A stretch of DNA of 37,640 nt from Planctomycetia bacterium (GCA_005786805.1 SYCV01000041.1:1-37640); one strand, 5' to 3'; positions 1-8,988 are shown, numbered from the stretch's first letter. A program made the numbers and translations. The notes: generated by a model not told the origin, from the letters alone.

Positions 1-278
1 ACTTTTCCAAGCGCTTCTTGTTCCACAAACGGAAGCAAGGAAACCAAAGTGGTTGCTCCCTTAATGGTCATACTTGAGGGTAAGCTACCCCGCGTGTTTT
101 CAAAATTATGAACTGCCAATCCTATTTGTTTAAGATTGTTAGCGCATGTTAATCTAGAAGATGCTTCGCGTACTTTTTGTACTGCTGGCAGTAACAGGCC
201 TATGAGAATGGCGATAATTGCAATCACAACGAGCAACTCGATGAGCGTGAAGGCATTTCGTTTTTTTGATGTAAACAT
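1..278 (-). CDS. DUF1559 family protein with prepilin-type N-terminus, partial
   Basis: The gene reads leftward from an ATG at 278 and runs off the window edge, so only the first 92 residues are visible. They begin with a short basic segment ([10 protein letters not shown]) followed by [22 protein letters not shown]. This is the class III prepilin signal: cleavage is expected before the Phe, with the conserved Glu at +5 and then a hydrophobic helix. The next segment ([24 protein letters not shown]) is typical of the DUF1559 family, which is greatly expanded in Planctomycetota. The family is secreted or surface-associated through a type II secretion or type IV pilus-like route, and its function is unknown. 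The frame is open throughout. Identification is firm; function is not known. Confidence 0.93.
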   Translation of the reverse strand, partial: MFTSKKRNAFTLIELLVVIAIIAILIGLLLPAVQKVREASSRLTCANNLKQIGLAVHNFENTRGSLPSSMTIKGATTLVSLLPFVEQEALGK

Positions 279-463
279 ATAACGAGCCTATTTATGAAGA
301 AATTATTAAGACTACAAATAAATCTTAGAGCTCTTATTCCTAATTAATCAAGAAAATATTCAAATTCTTGAGGAATTGTCTTCATAAAAGTTCAGATTAT
401 AAGCTCGGTATACAGTAAATTCCCTTACATTGAATTTTACTTGGGTTATTAGATTTGAAGTAA

Positions 464-1432
464 TCACTTTTTCACTTCAGGGTTAACCACTTTTTCCGCA
501 GGCCATTTGCCATTAAGTATATCCACCACTGCATGAGCTGCGGAAAGAGCCATGTCATCGCGTGATTGGACATCAACTCCCGCCATGTGGGCGGTGAGGA
601 CAATATTTTCCATTTCAAATATTGAAAGTTTTCCTGGTGGTTCTTCCTCAAACACATCGAGGCCGGCCCCTGCGATCCTTTTTGTTTTCAAAGCTTCATG
701 AAGGTCATCAGTTTTGATTACTCCACCCCTTGAAGTGTTGATTAAGAAAGCAGAGGGCTTCATCATTCCCAAGGTATTTTTATTGATGATATGGTGTGAT
801 TCCTTGCTATAGGGCAGATGTAGGGAAAGGAAATCCGATTGTTTCAAAAGATCTTCCCAGCTGATGAGTTTAATGTCATGTTTCTTGCAAAAGTCATGGT
901 CGGGGAAAGGTTCGTAGGCGACCACTTTCATTTCAAAGGCAAGAGCCCTGGTCGCCATGGCTTTGCCAGTACGGCCCAGTCCCGCCAAGCCCAATGTTTT
1001 TCCACGGAGCGGAAAATTCGTGCCCCGGGGAAACTTGCCTTGCTCGATGGCTTTGTGCTGCACGACAAGTTTTTTCGCGAGCGCAAGCATCAGGCAGAAC
1101 GCATGCTCGGCCACCGAGCCCTGATTGGTTCCGGGAGCGATCGTGACCACGGTATTGTTGGCGGTGGCGGCCTTTAAGTTAACCGCATCAAATCCTACTC
1201 CAACCCGTGCGATTACTCTAAGTTGCGGGTGGGCAGCAATTACTTTTTCGTTGTAAGGTTCAGACCCTGCAAGCACAGCGGTTACACCCTCAAGCCAGCG
1301 CATCAATTCGCTTTCTGAAAGTTGTTCGCCTTTTTTTGGGTATACAAGTTCGTGACCCGCATCTCTTAGGACTTTTACAAACTCAATTTCAATTCCATCA
1401 AGGGGGGAGGGGGCGATTAAAATTTTGGCCAT
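464..1432 (-). CDS. D-2-hydroxyacid dehydrogenase (phosphoglycerate dehydrogenase-like)
   Basis: Predicted NAD-dependent oxidoreductase of the D-isomer-specific 2-hydroxyacid dehydrogenase family, cytosolic. About 322 residues are laid out as the usual split substrate domain around a Rossmann domain. The dinucleotide loop GLAGLGRTG lies near residues 148-156, the catalytic Arg in TSRGGVI near 234, Glu in DVFEEEPP near 263, and the catalytic His in LTAHMAG near 282. The ATG at 1432 is preferred because AAGAAAGG precedes it at good spacing; an in-frame ATG eight codons upstream (1456) has no such site. It lacks the ACT regulatory domain of long SerA proteins, so the substrate could be phosphoglycerate, glyoxylate/hydroxypyruvate or another 2-hydroxyacid. 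It is last in an apparent operon after pxpC (47-base gap). Confidence 0.87.
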   Translation of the reverse strand: MAKILIAPSPLDGIEIEFVKVLRDAGHELVYPKKGEQLSESELMRWLEGVTAVLAGSEPYNEKVIAAHPQLRVIARVGVGFDAVNLKAATANNTVVTIAPGTNQGSVAEHAFCLMLALAKKLVVQHKAIEQGKFPRGTNFPLRGKTLGLAGLGRTGKAMATRALAFEMKVVAYEPFPDHDFCKKHDIKLISWEDLLKQSDFLSLHLPYSKESHHIINKNTLGMMKPSAFLINTSRGGVIKTDDLHEALKTKRIAGAGLDVFEEEPPGKLSIFEMENIVLTAHMAGVDVQSRDDMALSAAHAVVDILNGKWPAEKVVNPEVKK

Positions 1433-1479
1433 TGTTAAAACCTTTCTTAAAAGCATTCAAGAACCTTATGAACGATATC

Positions 1480-2388
1480 CTACAAAAAAAGGCCGCTAGC
1501 GGTGCAAAGTTGCATTGAAACTGACGAAAAGCGATTGGATTTTTCCTGCCATAAAAATTTAGCTTCCTCCTCGGATACCAGCGTGAAAGTAACCTTCCTA
1601 CCCGGTCTGAGTTGGCCAAGAATATCCAAATCGGCCCTTATTACCTGGGCGATTCTTGGGTATCCCCCAATCGTTTGGCCATCCATCCCTAGAACCAATA
1701 AATGGCCGTTTCGTGATACTTGAACAGTGCCGGGGCAAACCGGTTCAGATACCATTTCTCCCTCGGGTACAGAAAATTCCTTCCCGGATAATCTTAATCC
1801 CATCCGGTTGCTTGATTGGTCTACCATGAATTCTTCATTAAATAAATTTTTGGATTTGAATGATGCAAACTCAGCTCCGGGGGTCACTCTCACCTCACCT
1901 TTAGGATTTTGCCAGAGCCATTCTTCGGGAAGGCGAGTACGCATGCACCATCCTTCGCTGCAAGCTAATTTGGTTTTGGCTTTGATGGCGCTTAAGGAAC
2001 AATTGCTTCCCAGAATGCTTTTTGGGGTTATGCCACCCTTGATGCCAATATAGCCGCATACCCCGGAGGAACAACTTCCCACCTTAAGAGTTTCACCTGG
2101 ATTAAGGGTGAAAGAGTTGAGCCCGTTTAATGAATGCCCATCAATTTCAAGATTGCATGGCGGGCCGATGTGGGACAGTGCCAATCTTCTTGATGCTTTT
2201 AAAGTTGGTCCAACAAGGCTGAATTCCAAAGCGGGAGTATTGGGCTGATTTCCCAATATCGAATTACAAAGCAGAAATGAAACCCAGTCGGCTGGGCCCG
2301 ACCATGGCAAACCTTGGTGTCTTGAACCAAATCTTCCTTGGTCAACGACAAGGGTTTGCAATCCCGGCTCGATGATGGCGAGGGTCAT
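1480..2388 (-). CDS. pxpC: 5-oxoprolinase subunit C-like (PxpC/KipA, AHS2 domain)
   Basis: A 302-residue protein of the biotin-dependent carboxyltransferase-like AHS2 family. In the PxpABC complex this subunit works with PxpB and PxpA in ATP-dependent opening of 5-oxoproline to glutamate. The N-terminal signature PGLQTLVVDQGRFGSRHQG and the following SGPADW match the start of KipA/PxpC proteins, and GYPRIAQVIRADLDILGQLRPG is the conserved C-terminal segment. Length fits AHS2 alone, so this is not an AHS1-AHS2 fusion. Its ATG overlaps the pxpA stop (ATGA, 2385-2388), indicating translational coupling. Oddly, no pxpB/KipI (AHS1) gene is present beside it. Family membership is clear; the exact reaction depends on whether a PxpB exists elsewhere. 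Confidence 0.85.
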   Translation of the reverse strand: MTLAIIEPGLQTLVVDQGRFGSRHQGLPWSGPADWVSFLLCNSILGNQPNTPALEFSLVGPTLKASRRLALSHIGPPCNLEIDGHSLNGLNSFTLNPGETLKVGSCSSGVCGYIGIKGGITPKSILGSNCSLSAIKAKTKLACSEGWCMRTRLPEEWLWQNPKGEVRVTPGAEFASFKSKNLFNEEFMVDQSSNRMGLRLSGKEFSVPEGEMVSEPVCPGTVQVSRNGHLLVLGMDGQTIGGYPRIAQVIRADLDILGQLRPGRKVTFTLVSEEEAKFLWQEKSNRFSSVSMQLCTASGLFL

Positions 2389-3080
2389 TTGAATCCTCGG
2401 ATTGATATTCCATTTTTTTCAAGCTCCAGCCTGAGTTTTTTTGTGAAATCAAAGGCGTTTGCCTGGTCGCCATGAATGCAAAGTGTCTCGATCCTGGATT
2501 TTTCGATGAGAGTTTTGGCTTGTGCCGCAGCGATGGCAGGGTCGTGAATAAAAGCATCAGGAAGGTTGCGGGGAACCAGGTTGCCATTCGAAAGGTATTG
2601 CCTGTCCGCAAATCCCTCGGGGTAAAACGGGACATTGCCTGTTGCGCAGGTTTGGAGTTCGGAATTTGGTGGTGCGATAACCGCAAGATTAAATCTTTGC
2701 GCGATTGAAATGATGATCTTGGCGAGTGACTTGGTTTTTGAAGCTTGGTGGTAAAGGGCGCCATGCGGCTTGAGATGGGAAAGTTTCACATTTGCAAAGC
2801 TTGCCAAGGCTGATAACGCGCCTACCTGGTAAAGGCACTCTGCAAATAATTGTTCATCGGACAAACTGTGTTCCAGGCGGCCAAAATTTTCCGGATCATT
2901 AAACCCCGGATGGGCGCCAATAATCACATTGTGTCTTCCGGCATGCCTTAATAATTCTAAAACCTGCCCGGGGGACCCGGCATGTCTGCAACAGGCGATA
3001 TTGATGGAAGTAACCAAGGGCAATAATTCCAAGTCGTTGCCAGCCCCTTCGCCAAGGTCACAATTCAAGTCGATTTGCAT
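2385..3080 (-). CDS. pxpA: 5-oxoprolinase subunit A-like (PxpA, LamB/YcsF family)
   Basis: A 231-residue LamB/YcsF-family protein, predicted cytosolic, the partner of PxpC in 5-oxoproline hydrolysis. Family motifs seen in order are IDLNCDLGEG at the N-terminus, SINIAC..HAG near 25-35, IIGAHPGFND near 53-62, KPHGALYHQ near 103-111, FADRQY near 155 and the final GDQANA block. It is a little shorter than the usual roughly 250 residues because the loop after DLGEG is compact. In the motif normally read as IACGFHAG this protein has IACCRHAG, a notable double change beside the conserved His. GGGG lies five bases before the ATG. It starts 8 bases after the mog-like gene ends and overlaps pxpC by 4 bases. 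Confidence 0.88.
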   Translation of the reverse strand: MQIDLNCDLGEGAGNDLELLPLVTSINIACCRHAGSPGQVLELLRHAGRHNVIIGAHPGFNDPENFGRLEHSLSDEQLFAECLYQVGALSALASFANVKLSHLKPHGALYHQASKTKSLAKIIISIAQRFNLAVIAPPNSELQTCATGNVPFYPEGFADRQYLSNGNLVPRNLPDAFIHDPAIAAAQAKTLIEKSRIETLCIHGDQANAFDFTKKLRLELEKNGISIRGFK

Positions 3081-3088
3081 GAATTCCC

Positions 3089-3622
3089 CTATTTTTTAGG
3101 TCGAAATGCCAGGACTATGTTTTCATTGGTTGTGAGATATGGCCCTTCAATAAGGTCGATGCAATAAGGAATCGCAGGAAATACCGCAAGCAAGCAATCA
3201 CGAATTGCCGATGGTTTGCCGGGCAGATTGATGATCAAGGATTGACCCCGGATGCCGGCAATTTGTCTTGAGAGTATTGCGGTTGGGACGATCTTAAGTG
3301 AGATAGCGCGCATCTGCTCACCAAAACCATCAAGTATTTTATCGCAGACAGCTTCTGTCGCTTCTGGTGTCACATCCCTTTTTGCAGGACCTGTTCCCCC
3401 TGTTGTCACAATCAGGCAGCATTTCTCCATGTCGGCTAATTCCTTGAGGGTTGATTCAATCACTGGTTGTTCATCAGGTATGATCCTTGCCACTGTTTCG
3501 AAGTCGCAAGATAGGATCTCGTTTAGAAGTTTGCTTATTGCCGGGCCACCGAGATCTTGGTAAACACCCAGGCTGGCGCGATCTGATATTGTCACGATTC
3601 CTATTCGAATTGGGTTGCTCAT
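3089..3622 (-). CDS. mog: Molybdopterin adenylyltransferase (MogA/MoaB family)
   Basis: A 177-residue protein of the MoaB/Mog family, which adenylylates molybdopterin before molybdenum insertion in the cytosol. Motifs include IGIVTISDRAS at the N-terminus, LIVTTGGTGPAKRDVTPEAT near 69-88 (the MPT-binding TTGGTG loop followed by D-TPEA), and LIINLPGKPSAIRDCL near 129-144 (the conserved LPG-P block). The length suits a stand-alone Mog protein. It is first of a four-gene minus-strand run (mog, pxpA, pxpC, dehydrogenase) and divergent from the iron alcohol dehydrogenase. No other molybdenum cofactor gene lies nearby, so the operon does not explain its role. Confidence 0.88.
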   Translation of the reverse strand: MSNPIRIGIVTISDRASLGVYQDLGGPAISKLLNEILSCDFETVARIIPDEQPVIESTLKELADMEKCCLIVTTGGTGPAKRDVTPEATEAVCDKILDGFGEQMRAISLKIVPTAILSRQIAGIRGQSLIINLPGKPSAIRDCLLAVFPAIPYCIDLIEGPYLTTNENIVLAFRPKK

Positions 3623-3639
3623 GAATATTTATCCGATCT

Positions 3640-3669
3640 TTGTCATTTTCTTCTTGGGTTGAGGATAAT
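3640..3669 (+). promoter_or_regulatory. Possible sigma-70 promoter for the iron alcohol dehydrogenase gene
   Basis: A TTGTCA box at 3640-3645 and a GATAAT box at 3664-3669 are separated by 18 bases. They lie about 45 bases before the ATG at 3716, which has its own AAAGGAG ribosome site. The match is by eye only. Confidence 0.35.
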
Positions 3670-3715
3670 ATAGCAACACAATGACATTTTTGGCCCCGCC
3701 TTTAAAGGAGAAAAT

Positions 3716-4921
3716 ATGAGAACCGTATGGAGATTTCATGGAGCAGGAGAATTGGTGTTTGGATGGGGGGCTGTAAATGAAGTGGGGGAACTTTCGACCC
3801 GCATGGGCGCCAAGCGCATTTTTCTTTTGACTGACAAAACCCTTTTGAAGTTTGGAATCGCCCAGAAGGTGGTTTCTCCCCTTGAAAATGCTGGTATCAC
3901 CCTTGAAATATTTGATGGTGGTGAACCGGAGCCAACGCTTCCCTCGGTATTAAAATCCATTGAGGCCGCAAAGAAATTCCGACCTGATGCTGTTTGCGGA
4001 GTTGGTGGTGGCAGCAACATGGACATGGCGAAGATTGTAGCAAAGGTATTGGCGCACGGGGGAAGCCCTTTGGATTATGTAGGGGATGATCGAATTCCCG
4101 GGCCCATACTGCCCTTGATTTGTATTCCAACCACGGCAGGCACGGGATCTGAAGTTTCAGGTGCTGATGTTTTTACCGATCCCTCCACTCAGTTAAAACT
4201 TGGTTCGCTTAGTAATTACCTACGGCCTAAAATTGCGCTTGTCGATCCCCAAATGTCTGTTTCATGTCCCAAAAAAGTAACCGCAGATAGTGGTATTGAC
4301 GCACTTACCCATGCCATTGAAGCTTTTACCGCTGTCGATAACGAGGTTTTCCCCCTTCCTCCGGGCCAGCGCTCCGTTTATCAAGGCAGGCATTTCTTTG
4401 GGGATATGGTTGCTGAAAAGGCCATCAAACTATGCGGTGAATTTCTTAGACGCGCGGTCATGGATGGCAACGACCTTGAGGCCCGTGAAGGCATGGCTCT
4501 GGCTGCGACTCTTGGGGGCTTGGCATTTTCAAATGTGGGAGTTGCTGCTGTTCATGCATTGGAATACCCTGTGGGTGGCGCAGTGCATTGCTCCCATGGC
4601 GAAGGCAATGGCCTTTTGCTTCCTTATGTGATGAGATTCAATCTCCCAGCAAGGAAAAAAGAGTTTGCCTGCATTGCAAACTGGCTGGGTGCCAGCACAA
4701 TTGGCCTGGATGAGGATGCTGCTGCAAACCAAGCGATAGAAGCAGTTGAAAAGTTAAGGGGCGATATTGGAATACCCGCCAAATTAAGCCAAATAGGCGT
4801 GAAAGAAAATCAGTTGCATGAATTTGCAGTCAAAGCCCATTCCATCCAAAGGATATTAAGGGTTAATCCAAGGACAACTTCGGTTGAGGATCTGGAGAAA
4901 ATCCTAAGAGAAGCTTTTTGA
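3716..4921 (+). CDS. Iron-containing alcohol dehydrogenase
   Basis: A 401-residue group III (Fe-type) NAD(P)-dependent alcohol dehydrogenase, predicted cytosolic. The nucleotide-binding signature GVGGGSNMDMAKIVAKVL lies near residues 94-111 and PTTAGTGSEVSGADVF near 137-152. The metal site is seen as DSGIDALTHAIEAF near 190-203 and HALEYPVGGAVHCSHGEGNGLLLP near 281-304, which together supply the Asp and His ligands. AGGAG five bases before the ATG sets the start. Substrate cannot be told from sequence: this family includes alcohol, 1,3-propanediol, lactaldehyde and maleylacetate reductases. Its 3' end overlaps the convergent esterase gene by 18 bases. Confidence 0.92.
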   Translation: MRTVWRFHGAGELVFGWGAVNEVGELSTRMGAKRIFLLTDKTLLKFGIAQKVVSPLENAGITLEIFDGGEPEPTLPSVLKSIEAAKKFRPDAVCGVGGGSNMDMAKIVAKVLAHGGSPLDYVGDDRIPGPILPLICIPTTAGTGSEVSGADVFTDPSTQLKLGSLSNYLRPKIALVDPQMSVSCPKKVTADSGIDALTHAIEAFTAVDNEVFPLPPGQRSVYQGRHFFGDMVAEKAIKLCGEFLRRAVMDGNDLEAREGMALAATLGGLAFSNVGVAAVHALEYPVGGAVHCSHGEGNGLLLPYVMRFNLPARKKEFACIANWLGASTIGLDEDAAANQAIEAVEKLRGDIGIPAKLSQIGVKENQLHEFAVKAHSIQRILRVNPRTTSVEDLEKILREAF

Positions 4922-5719
4922 TGTGCTTTCTGGTTTACCAAAAAGAAATAGTAGAATTCGATCAAATCTGTCGCGCCAATCATTTTCGTGATGCTGGCCA
5001 CCCACTATTTCCTGATAGTAATAGTTCCAACCTGGAAGCATCCCGATTTGTTCAAGCCTGCTGGCGAGCAATCGGGTCAAGGTGTGGGGTGGGTTGATGC
5101 ACCCTGGGTACTTACCCTCTTCGGTACCCATGTCGAACCAGATTCTGGTTTTGGATAGCCTACTTGCCTGGGCAAGAACATCGTAAAGCGATTTTTGATT
5201 CGCCCACCAGAGCGAAGCCGAGATTGCTCCACAAAGTCCGAAAATCTCGGGATAATCCAGTGACATCGTCAGTGAAACCAGGCCGCCGAGGGATGATCCT
5301 GCTATGCCACAATTTTCAGGACCCGGCTTGATGTGATAATTCGAATCAATGAATGGCTTGAGTTCCTCGGTGATGAATTTCCCATAATTCCTGGCATTGC
5401 CACCACGCTTCTCCCGATTGTCGCGCTGAAGGGTGTATTCCTCCTCGCGTTGGGAATTGTTATCTATCCCCACAAGTATTAGAGGGCGAAGAAGTCCCTG
5501 GCGTATCAATCTTTCAGAGGTTTTATCGGCTTCCCATATTGAGCCGTAGGCGGCATATCGCTTGTCAAACATATTCTGGCCATCGTGAAGGTATAGCACA
5601 GGATAGGTTGAATCGGAGTTGTATCCCGGGGGCAACCAGACTGCAATAGTCCGCTTATTCCCCAGATTGGTTGAGGGAAAATCGAAGTGGTAACGGATTT
5701 GCGGCGGTGACTGATTCAT
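4904..5719 (-). CDS. Esterase of the enterochelin esterase-like (Fes/esterase D) family
   Basis: A 271-residue alpha/beta hydrolase. The N-terminal block RTIAVWLPPGYNSDSTYPVLYLHDGQNMFD and the nucleophile elbow GIAGSSLGGLVSL (Ser in GSSLGG near residue 145) are typical of the Fes/IroE-like esterase family. Candidate catalytic Asp and His are late in the chain, with His in GGQHHENDWRDR near 245-250. No signal peptide is evident, so it is probably cytosolic. It follows cdd with a one-base TGATG overlap, so it is translationally coupled to pyrimidine salvage genes, although no biochemical link is obvious. The substrate is unknown; carbohydrate esters, siderophore esters or formylglutathione-type thioesters are all possible. 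Confidence 0.85.
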   Translation of the reverse strand: MNQSPPQIRYHFDFPSTNLGNKRTIAVWLPPGYNSDSTYPVLYLHDGQNMFDKRYAAYGSIWEADKTSERLIRQGLLRPLILVGIDNNSQREEEYTLQRDNREKRGGNARNYGKFITEELKPFIDSNYHIKPGPENCGIAGSSLGGLVSLTMSLDYPEIFGLCGAISASLWWANQKSLYDVLAQASRLSKTRIWFDMGTEEGKYPGCINPPHTLTRLLASRLEQIGMLPGWNYYYQEIVGGQHHENDWRDRFDRILLFLFGKPESTSKSFS

Positions 5720-6144
5720 CAGGCAGACTCCGACGCATGAGGTTTTGTCCCGGGAAGAAGGGTGTTACCAAATGCGTGAGGTAGCAAATCTTGTAATCGG
5801 TGATATACCACTGCTCCAGATAGGTTGGTAATCCAAATTTCCAGATTTGGGGCGAACTCAAAAAGAAATTGCCTGCAAGCCCCACAGGGAGGGCATGGTG
5901 ACTCTGAGTCCGCCACAATCACCATCTGGTTGAATGTTTTAACGCCGGCAGCAACCGCGCTACAGACCGTGGCGCGCTCCGCGCATATGGTAAGGCCATA
6001 GCTTGCATTTTCAACATTGCACCCTGAAAAGACTTTACCGGAAACCCCTTTAAGAGAAACCCCGACTTTGAAGCCGGAATAAGGGGCATGGGCTTGATTT
6101 CTGGCATATATTGCCGCTGATAATAATTCTTCGGGTGGTAGCAT
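5719..6144 (-). CDS. cdd: Cytidine deaminase
   Basis: A 141-residue homotetramer-class cytidine deaminase, which converts cytidine and deoxycytidine to uridine and deoxyuridine. The zinc site is clear: CAERATVCSA near residues 55-64 supplies Cys and the catalytic Glu, and PCPPCGACRQ near 89-98 supplies the other two Cys ligands. GCNVENASYGLTICAE is the substrate-binding strand. Length matches the short bacterial form (about 130-140). It sits 37 bases after the pyrimidine-nucleoside phosphorylase gene, a common salvage pairing, and overlaps the esterase start by one base. Confidence 0.95.
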   Translation of the reverse strand: MLPPEELLSAAIYARNQAHAPYSGFKVGVSLKGVSGKVFSGCNVENASYGLTICAERATVCSAVAAGVKTFNQMVIVADSESPCPPCGACRQFLFEFAPNLEIWITNLSGAVVYHRLQDLLPHAFGNTLLPGTKPHASESA

Positions 6145-6181
6145 ATGTTTTTTAAATCCTCGAGGTCATCAAAATCACCCG

Positions 6182-7486
6182 TTAAATAATTTCTTCAAGT
6201 ATCAATTGAATTTCTGATCGAGGCTTTTCATCAATAGCCAATGAGTGCTGGCATAACTCCGATGCTTTTTCCAATCCTTTTCCATTCCTATGCCTTAATT
6301 CCATGATGATATCACCTTTTGTGACCCGGCACGAAGGTTTGCGATGCAAAATAATGCCAACACCGGCATCAACAGAGGCCTCAGCCTTGTCACGCCCCGC
6401 GCCAAGGTGGCAGGCTGCCCAACCAAGTTTGCTCGCATCAATGGCATTTAGCCAGCCAGATTCCAGGGCTTTAATTTCAAAAGTCTGTGTTGAGACTTCA
6501 AGCATGTTGGGATTATCGATCACCCTAGGGTCGCCCCCTTGAGCTTGAATCAAAGCCGAAAATTTTGCAAGGCCCTCTCCATTTGCGAGTTTATCACGCA
6601 CAAGTCTCGTTGCCTCGTTTAGGTCAGGCTTGATGCCGCCCATCTGCACCATTTTAGCGGCTAGATTGATTGATAATTCCCGGGTATCTTCAGGGCCATT
6701 TCCTTTTAAGATTTCAATGCACTCCTGTATTTCAAGTGCGTTTCCTATCTTGTAACCAAGAGGGGAATCCATGTTGGTGATGATCGCCTGGCAATGAATG
6801 CCCGATTTCCGGGCGGTGTTGACAATCGATTTTGCCAGCTTTCTTGCTTTGGCAACTTCGGGCATGAAAGCTCCCATGCCCGTCTTGACATCCATGATAA
6901 GCCCCTGAATACCCTCAGCGATTTTTTTGCTTAGGATGGACGCAGTGATCAATGGTATGGATTCAACTGTTGCGGTGACATCCCGAAGGGAATAAAGAAT
7001 TCGATCTGCCGGAGCGATCTCGGTGGTTTGACCGATCATTGCAATTCCAAGGGTGCGCAATATTTTCTCAAATGAGTCAAGATTCAATCGGACATTGAAT
7101 CCTGGAATCGACTCGAGTTTGTCCAGAGTGCCTCCAGTATGGCCAAGCCCCCGCCCGGAAATCATGGGAACAAAAACACCACATGCAGCGGCAAGGGGCC
7201 CCAATATGATGGAAGTTTTATCTCCCACACCCCCTGTGCTGTGCTTGTCAATGGCTGGGCCTGGAAGATCAGGCCATGACAGGATTTTGCCAGAAGATGC
7301 CATATGGTGGGTAAGATTAGAGGTTTCGCGTGTGGTCATGCCTTCAAAGAAAATCGCCATCAACATCGCGGATAATTGATAATCCGGCCATGTCCCTTTT
7401 CCGGCTCCATCCACAAAGCATTTGATTTCATTTTCAGAAAGAGAAAATCCCTCCCTTTTTTTTCTGATAAGTTCAGGAATAAGCAT
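6182..7486 (-). CDS. pdp: Pyrimidine-nucleoside (thymidine) phosphorylase
   Basis: A 434-residue member of the family that includes thymidine phosphorylase (DeoA), pyrimidine-nucleoside phosphorylase and AnPRT. It splits uridine and thymidine with phosphate, in the cytosol. The phosphate and substrate loop KHSTGGVGDKTS lies near residues 81-92. GRGLGHTGGTLDKLESIPGF near 111-130 and LIMDVKTGMGAFM near 196-208 are family signatures, and the C-terminal PYNP domain carries GAGRDKAEASVDAGVGIILHRKPS near 367-390. The domain order and length are complete. It leads the operon pdp-cdd-esterase. DeoA and Pdp cannot be separated reliably by eye, so the symbol is provisional. Confidence 0.93.
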   Translation of the reverse strand: MLIPELIRKKREGFSLSENEIKCFVDGAGKGTWPDYQLSAMLMAIFFEGMTTRETSNLTHHMASSGKILSWPDLPGPAIDKHSTGGVGDKTSIILGPLAAACGVFVPMISGRGLGHTGGTLDKLESIPGFNVRLNLDSFEKILRTLGIAMIGQTTEIAPADRILYSLRDVTATVESIPLITASILSKKIAEGIQGLIMDVKTGMGAFMPEVAKARKLAKSIVNTARKSGIHCQAIITNMDSPLGYKIGNALEIQECIEILKGNGPEDTRELSINLAAKMVQMGGIKPDLNEATRLVRDKLANGEGLAKFSALIQAQGGDPRVIDNPNMLEVSTQTFEIKALESGWLNAIDASKLGWAACHLGAGRDKAEASVDAGVGIILHRKPSCRVTKGDIIMELRHRNGKGLEKASELCQHSLAIDEKPRSEIQLILEEII

Positions 7487-7599
7487 TCCTTGAAATCCTT
7501 CCGTTTATAACAACAAGTCAATGTTTATTATTATGCAATAAATTGGTAGCATTTTACACTAAGTTCAAGACAAACTGATTTGTCGCAGGGATGTCAAAC

Positions 7600-8967
7600 A
7601 TGGAGCCTGTGTTGGAAGTTAAAAAAAACAGGTTATTTGCGCTGCTTTATTTTATTATTGAGTCAATTCCCACTTTGCTAGTGATCGCGGGATTACTTGG
7701 GATTGGATATTGGGGGGCAACCACTGAATGGACATTCAAGTTCCCCGGGTCGGAGGAGGCAGATAACAAAAACCCCGAGGCTGCCAAGGGCACTGAGCTG
7801 GCAAATTGGAAGGTTGAGGCCGGCCCGGAAAAAAATAATCCTTATGATAAATCCATGATTAAGGCGCCCACCAAGGAAGTCTTGGATCTTTTGGAACTTG
7901 AGTCAATCACATTGGAATCACAGGTCCTATTTCAAATCGTTTCCGGCACAGGCTATGTTGAATTTGATGCGCTCAGAAAGGGAAATATAACTTCCAAGGC
8001 CCCCGGAGTTGTTCTTCGAATCTTTAAAAAACAGGGTGACAAGGTTTTGAAGGGGGAAACGATCGCGCTCATTGATTCACCTGAAATAGGTAAGTTCAAA
8101 TCAGATTTCATGCAATCGATGGTATTGAAGGACAACCGTAAAAAATCTTTGGAAAACGCAAGGCTTGCGGCAGCGGTTCTTCCGGAACGCCAGATCAGGG
8201 AATTAGAGATGGCTTTCAGGGAAGTTGAACTGAAGACGCTTGCGGATACCCAGACATTGGTCAATTATGGCTTTAATTTCGATCCCAAGGATTTCACAGG
8301 CCTCTCGGATGCTGAGATATTTAAAAAAGTTTGTGAACTAGGTATCCCGGAATCCATCGTGATGGAATACAAGGGTTTTCTTCCCACTAATTTATTTCCG
8401 TTGAAGGCTCCTTTTGATGGACAAATCATCACAGTTCTCAAGGGGATGGGCGAGAGTGTTGGCGCTGCGGACGCACAATGCATGCTTGCGGATCCGTCAA
8501 AACTTGTTGTGAATTTCAATCTTCCCCTGGAGGCGGTGCAATTGGTCAAGGTTGGACAGGAATTTCAATTCAAAGCCGAGCTTGTTGATAACCAGGTTGT
8601 CAAAGGAAAAATCGATTGGATCTCTCCAGAACTTGACGACAAGATCCATACCGTAAAAGTGCGGGCGTCATTTCCCAATCCTGATGGGAGAATAAGACCG
8701 AACACTTTCGGAAAAGGTGACATTCAAGTTGGTAAACAGGAAAAAGCTTTGGTCATTCCAGATTCCTGCATCCAATATATCGGGAACAAGTCATTTGTTT
8801 TTGTAAGGGTGGGAGAGCTTTCATTCCAAGCAAGAATTGTCGAGTTGGGGATTCGTAATGGTGGAAATGTGCAGATAACAAAGGGGATTTCCGCAGGTGA
8901 AACGATTGTCCTTTCAGGTGCCAACATGTTGCGGGCTGAAATCCTTTCCAAGCTTGAAGACCAGTAA
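7600..8967 (+). CDS. RND efflux periplasmic adaptor (CusB/HlyD type)
   Basis: About 455 residues. This is a membrane-fusion protein linking an inner-membrane RND pump to an outer-membrane channel. It has one N-terminal membrane helix near residues 15-38, then a charged linker. The first half of the lipoyl/barrel-sandwich domain follows (TSKAPGVVLRIFKKQGDKVLKGETIALIDSPEIG near 130-163), then an alpha-hairpin, the second half (APFDGQIITVLKGMGESVG near 268-286) and a beta-barrel. The ATG at 7600 is preferred over 7591 because GCAGGG sits 9 bases before it and abuts the other. It ends 21 bases before the pump gene, and this pairing supports metal efflux. The long N-terminal spacer is unusual. Confidence 0.87.
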   Translation: MEPVLEVKKNRLFALLYFIIESIPTLLVIAGLLGIGYWGATTEWTFKFPGSEEADNKNPEAAKGTELANWKVEAGPEKNNPYDKSMIKAPTKEVLDLLELESITLESQVLFQIVSGTGYVEFDALRKGNITSKAPGVVLRIFKKQGDKVLKGETIALIDSPEIGKFKSDFMQSMVLKDNRKKSLENARLAAAVLPERQIRELEMAFREVELKTLADTQTLVNYGFNFDPKDFTGLSDAEIFKKVCELGIPESIVMEYKGFLPTNLFPLKAPFDGQIITVLKGMGESVGAADAQCMLADPSKLVVNFNLPLEAVQLVKVGQEFQFKAELVDNQVVKGKIDWISPELDDKIHTVKVRASFPNPDGRIRPNTFGKGDIQVGKQEKALVIPDSCIQYIGNKSFVFVRVGELSFQARIVELGIRNGGNVQITKGISAGETIVLSGANMLRAEILSKLEDQ

Positions 8968-8988
8968 GTTCCTATTTCGGACCTAAAA

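Noticed and set aside
279..463. TATAAT-like box upstream of the DUF1559 gene as a promoter
   Set aside because: No acceptable -35 box lies 15-19 bases upstream on the minus strand, and the region is AT-rich, so the match is not informative. Nothing else was seen in this gap.
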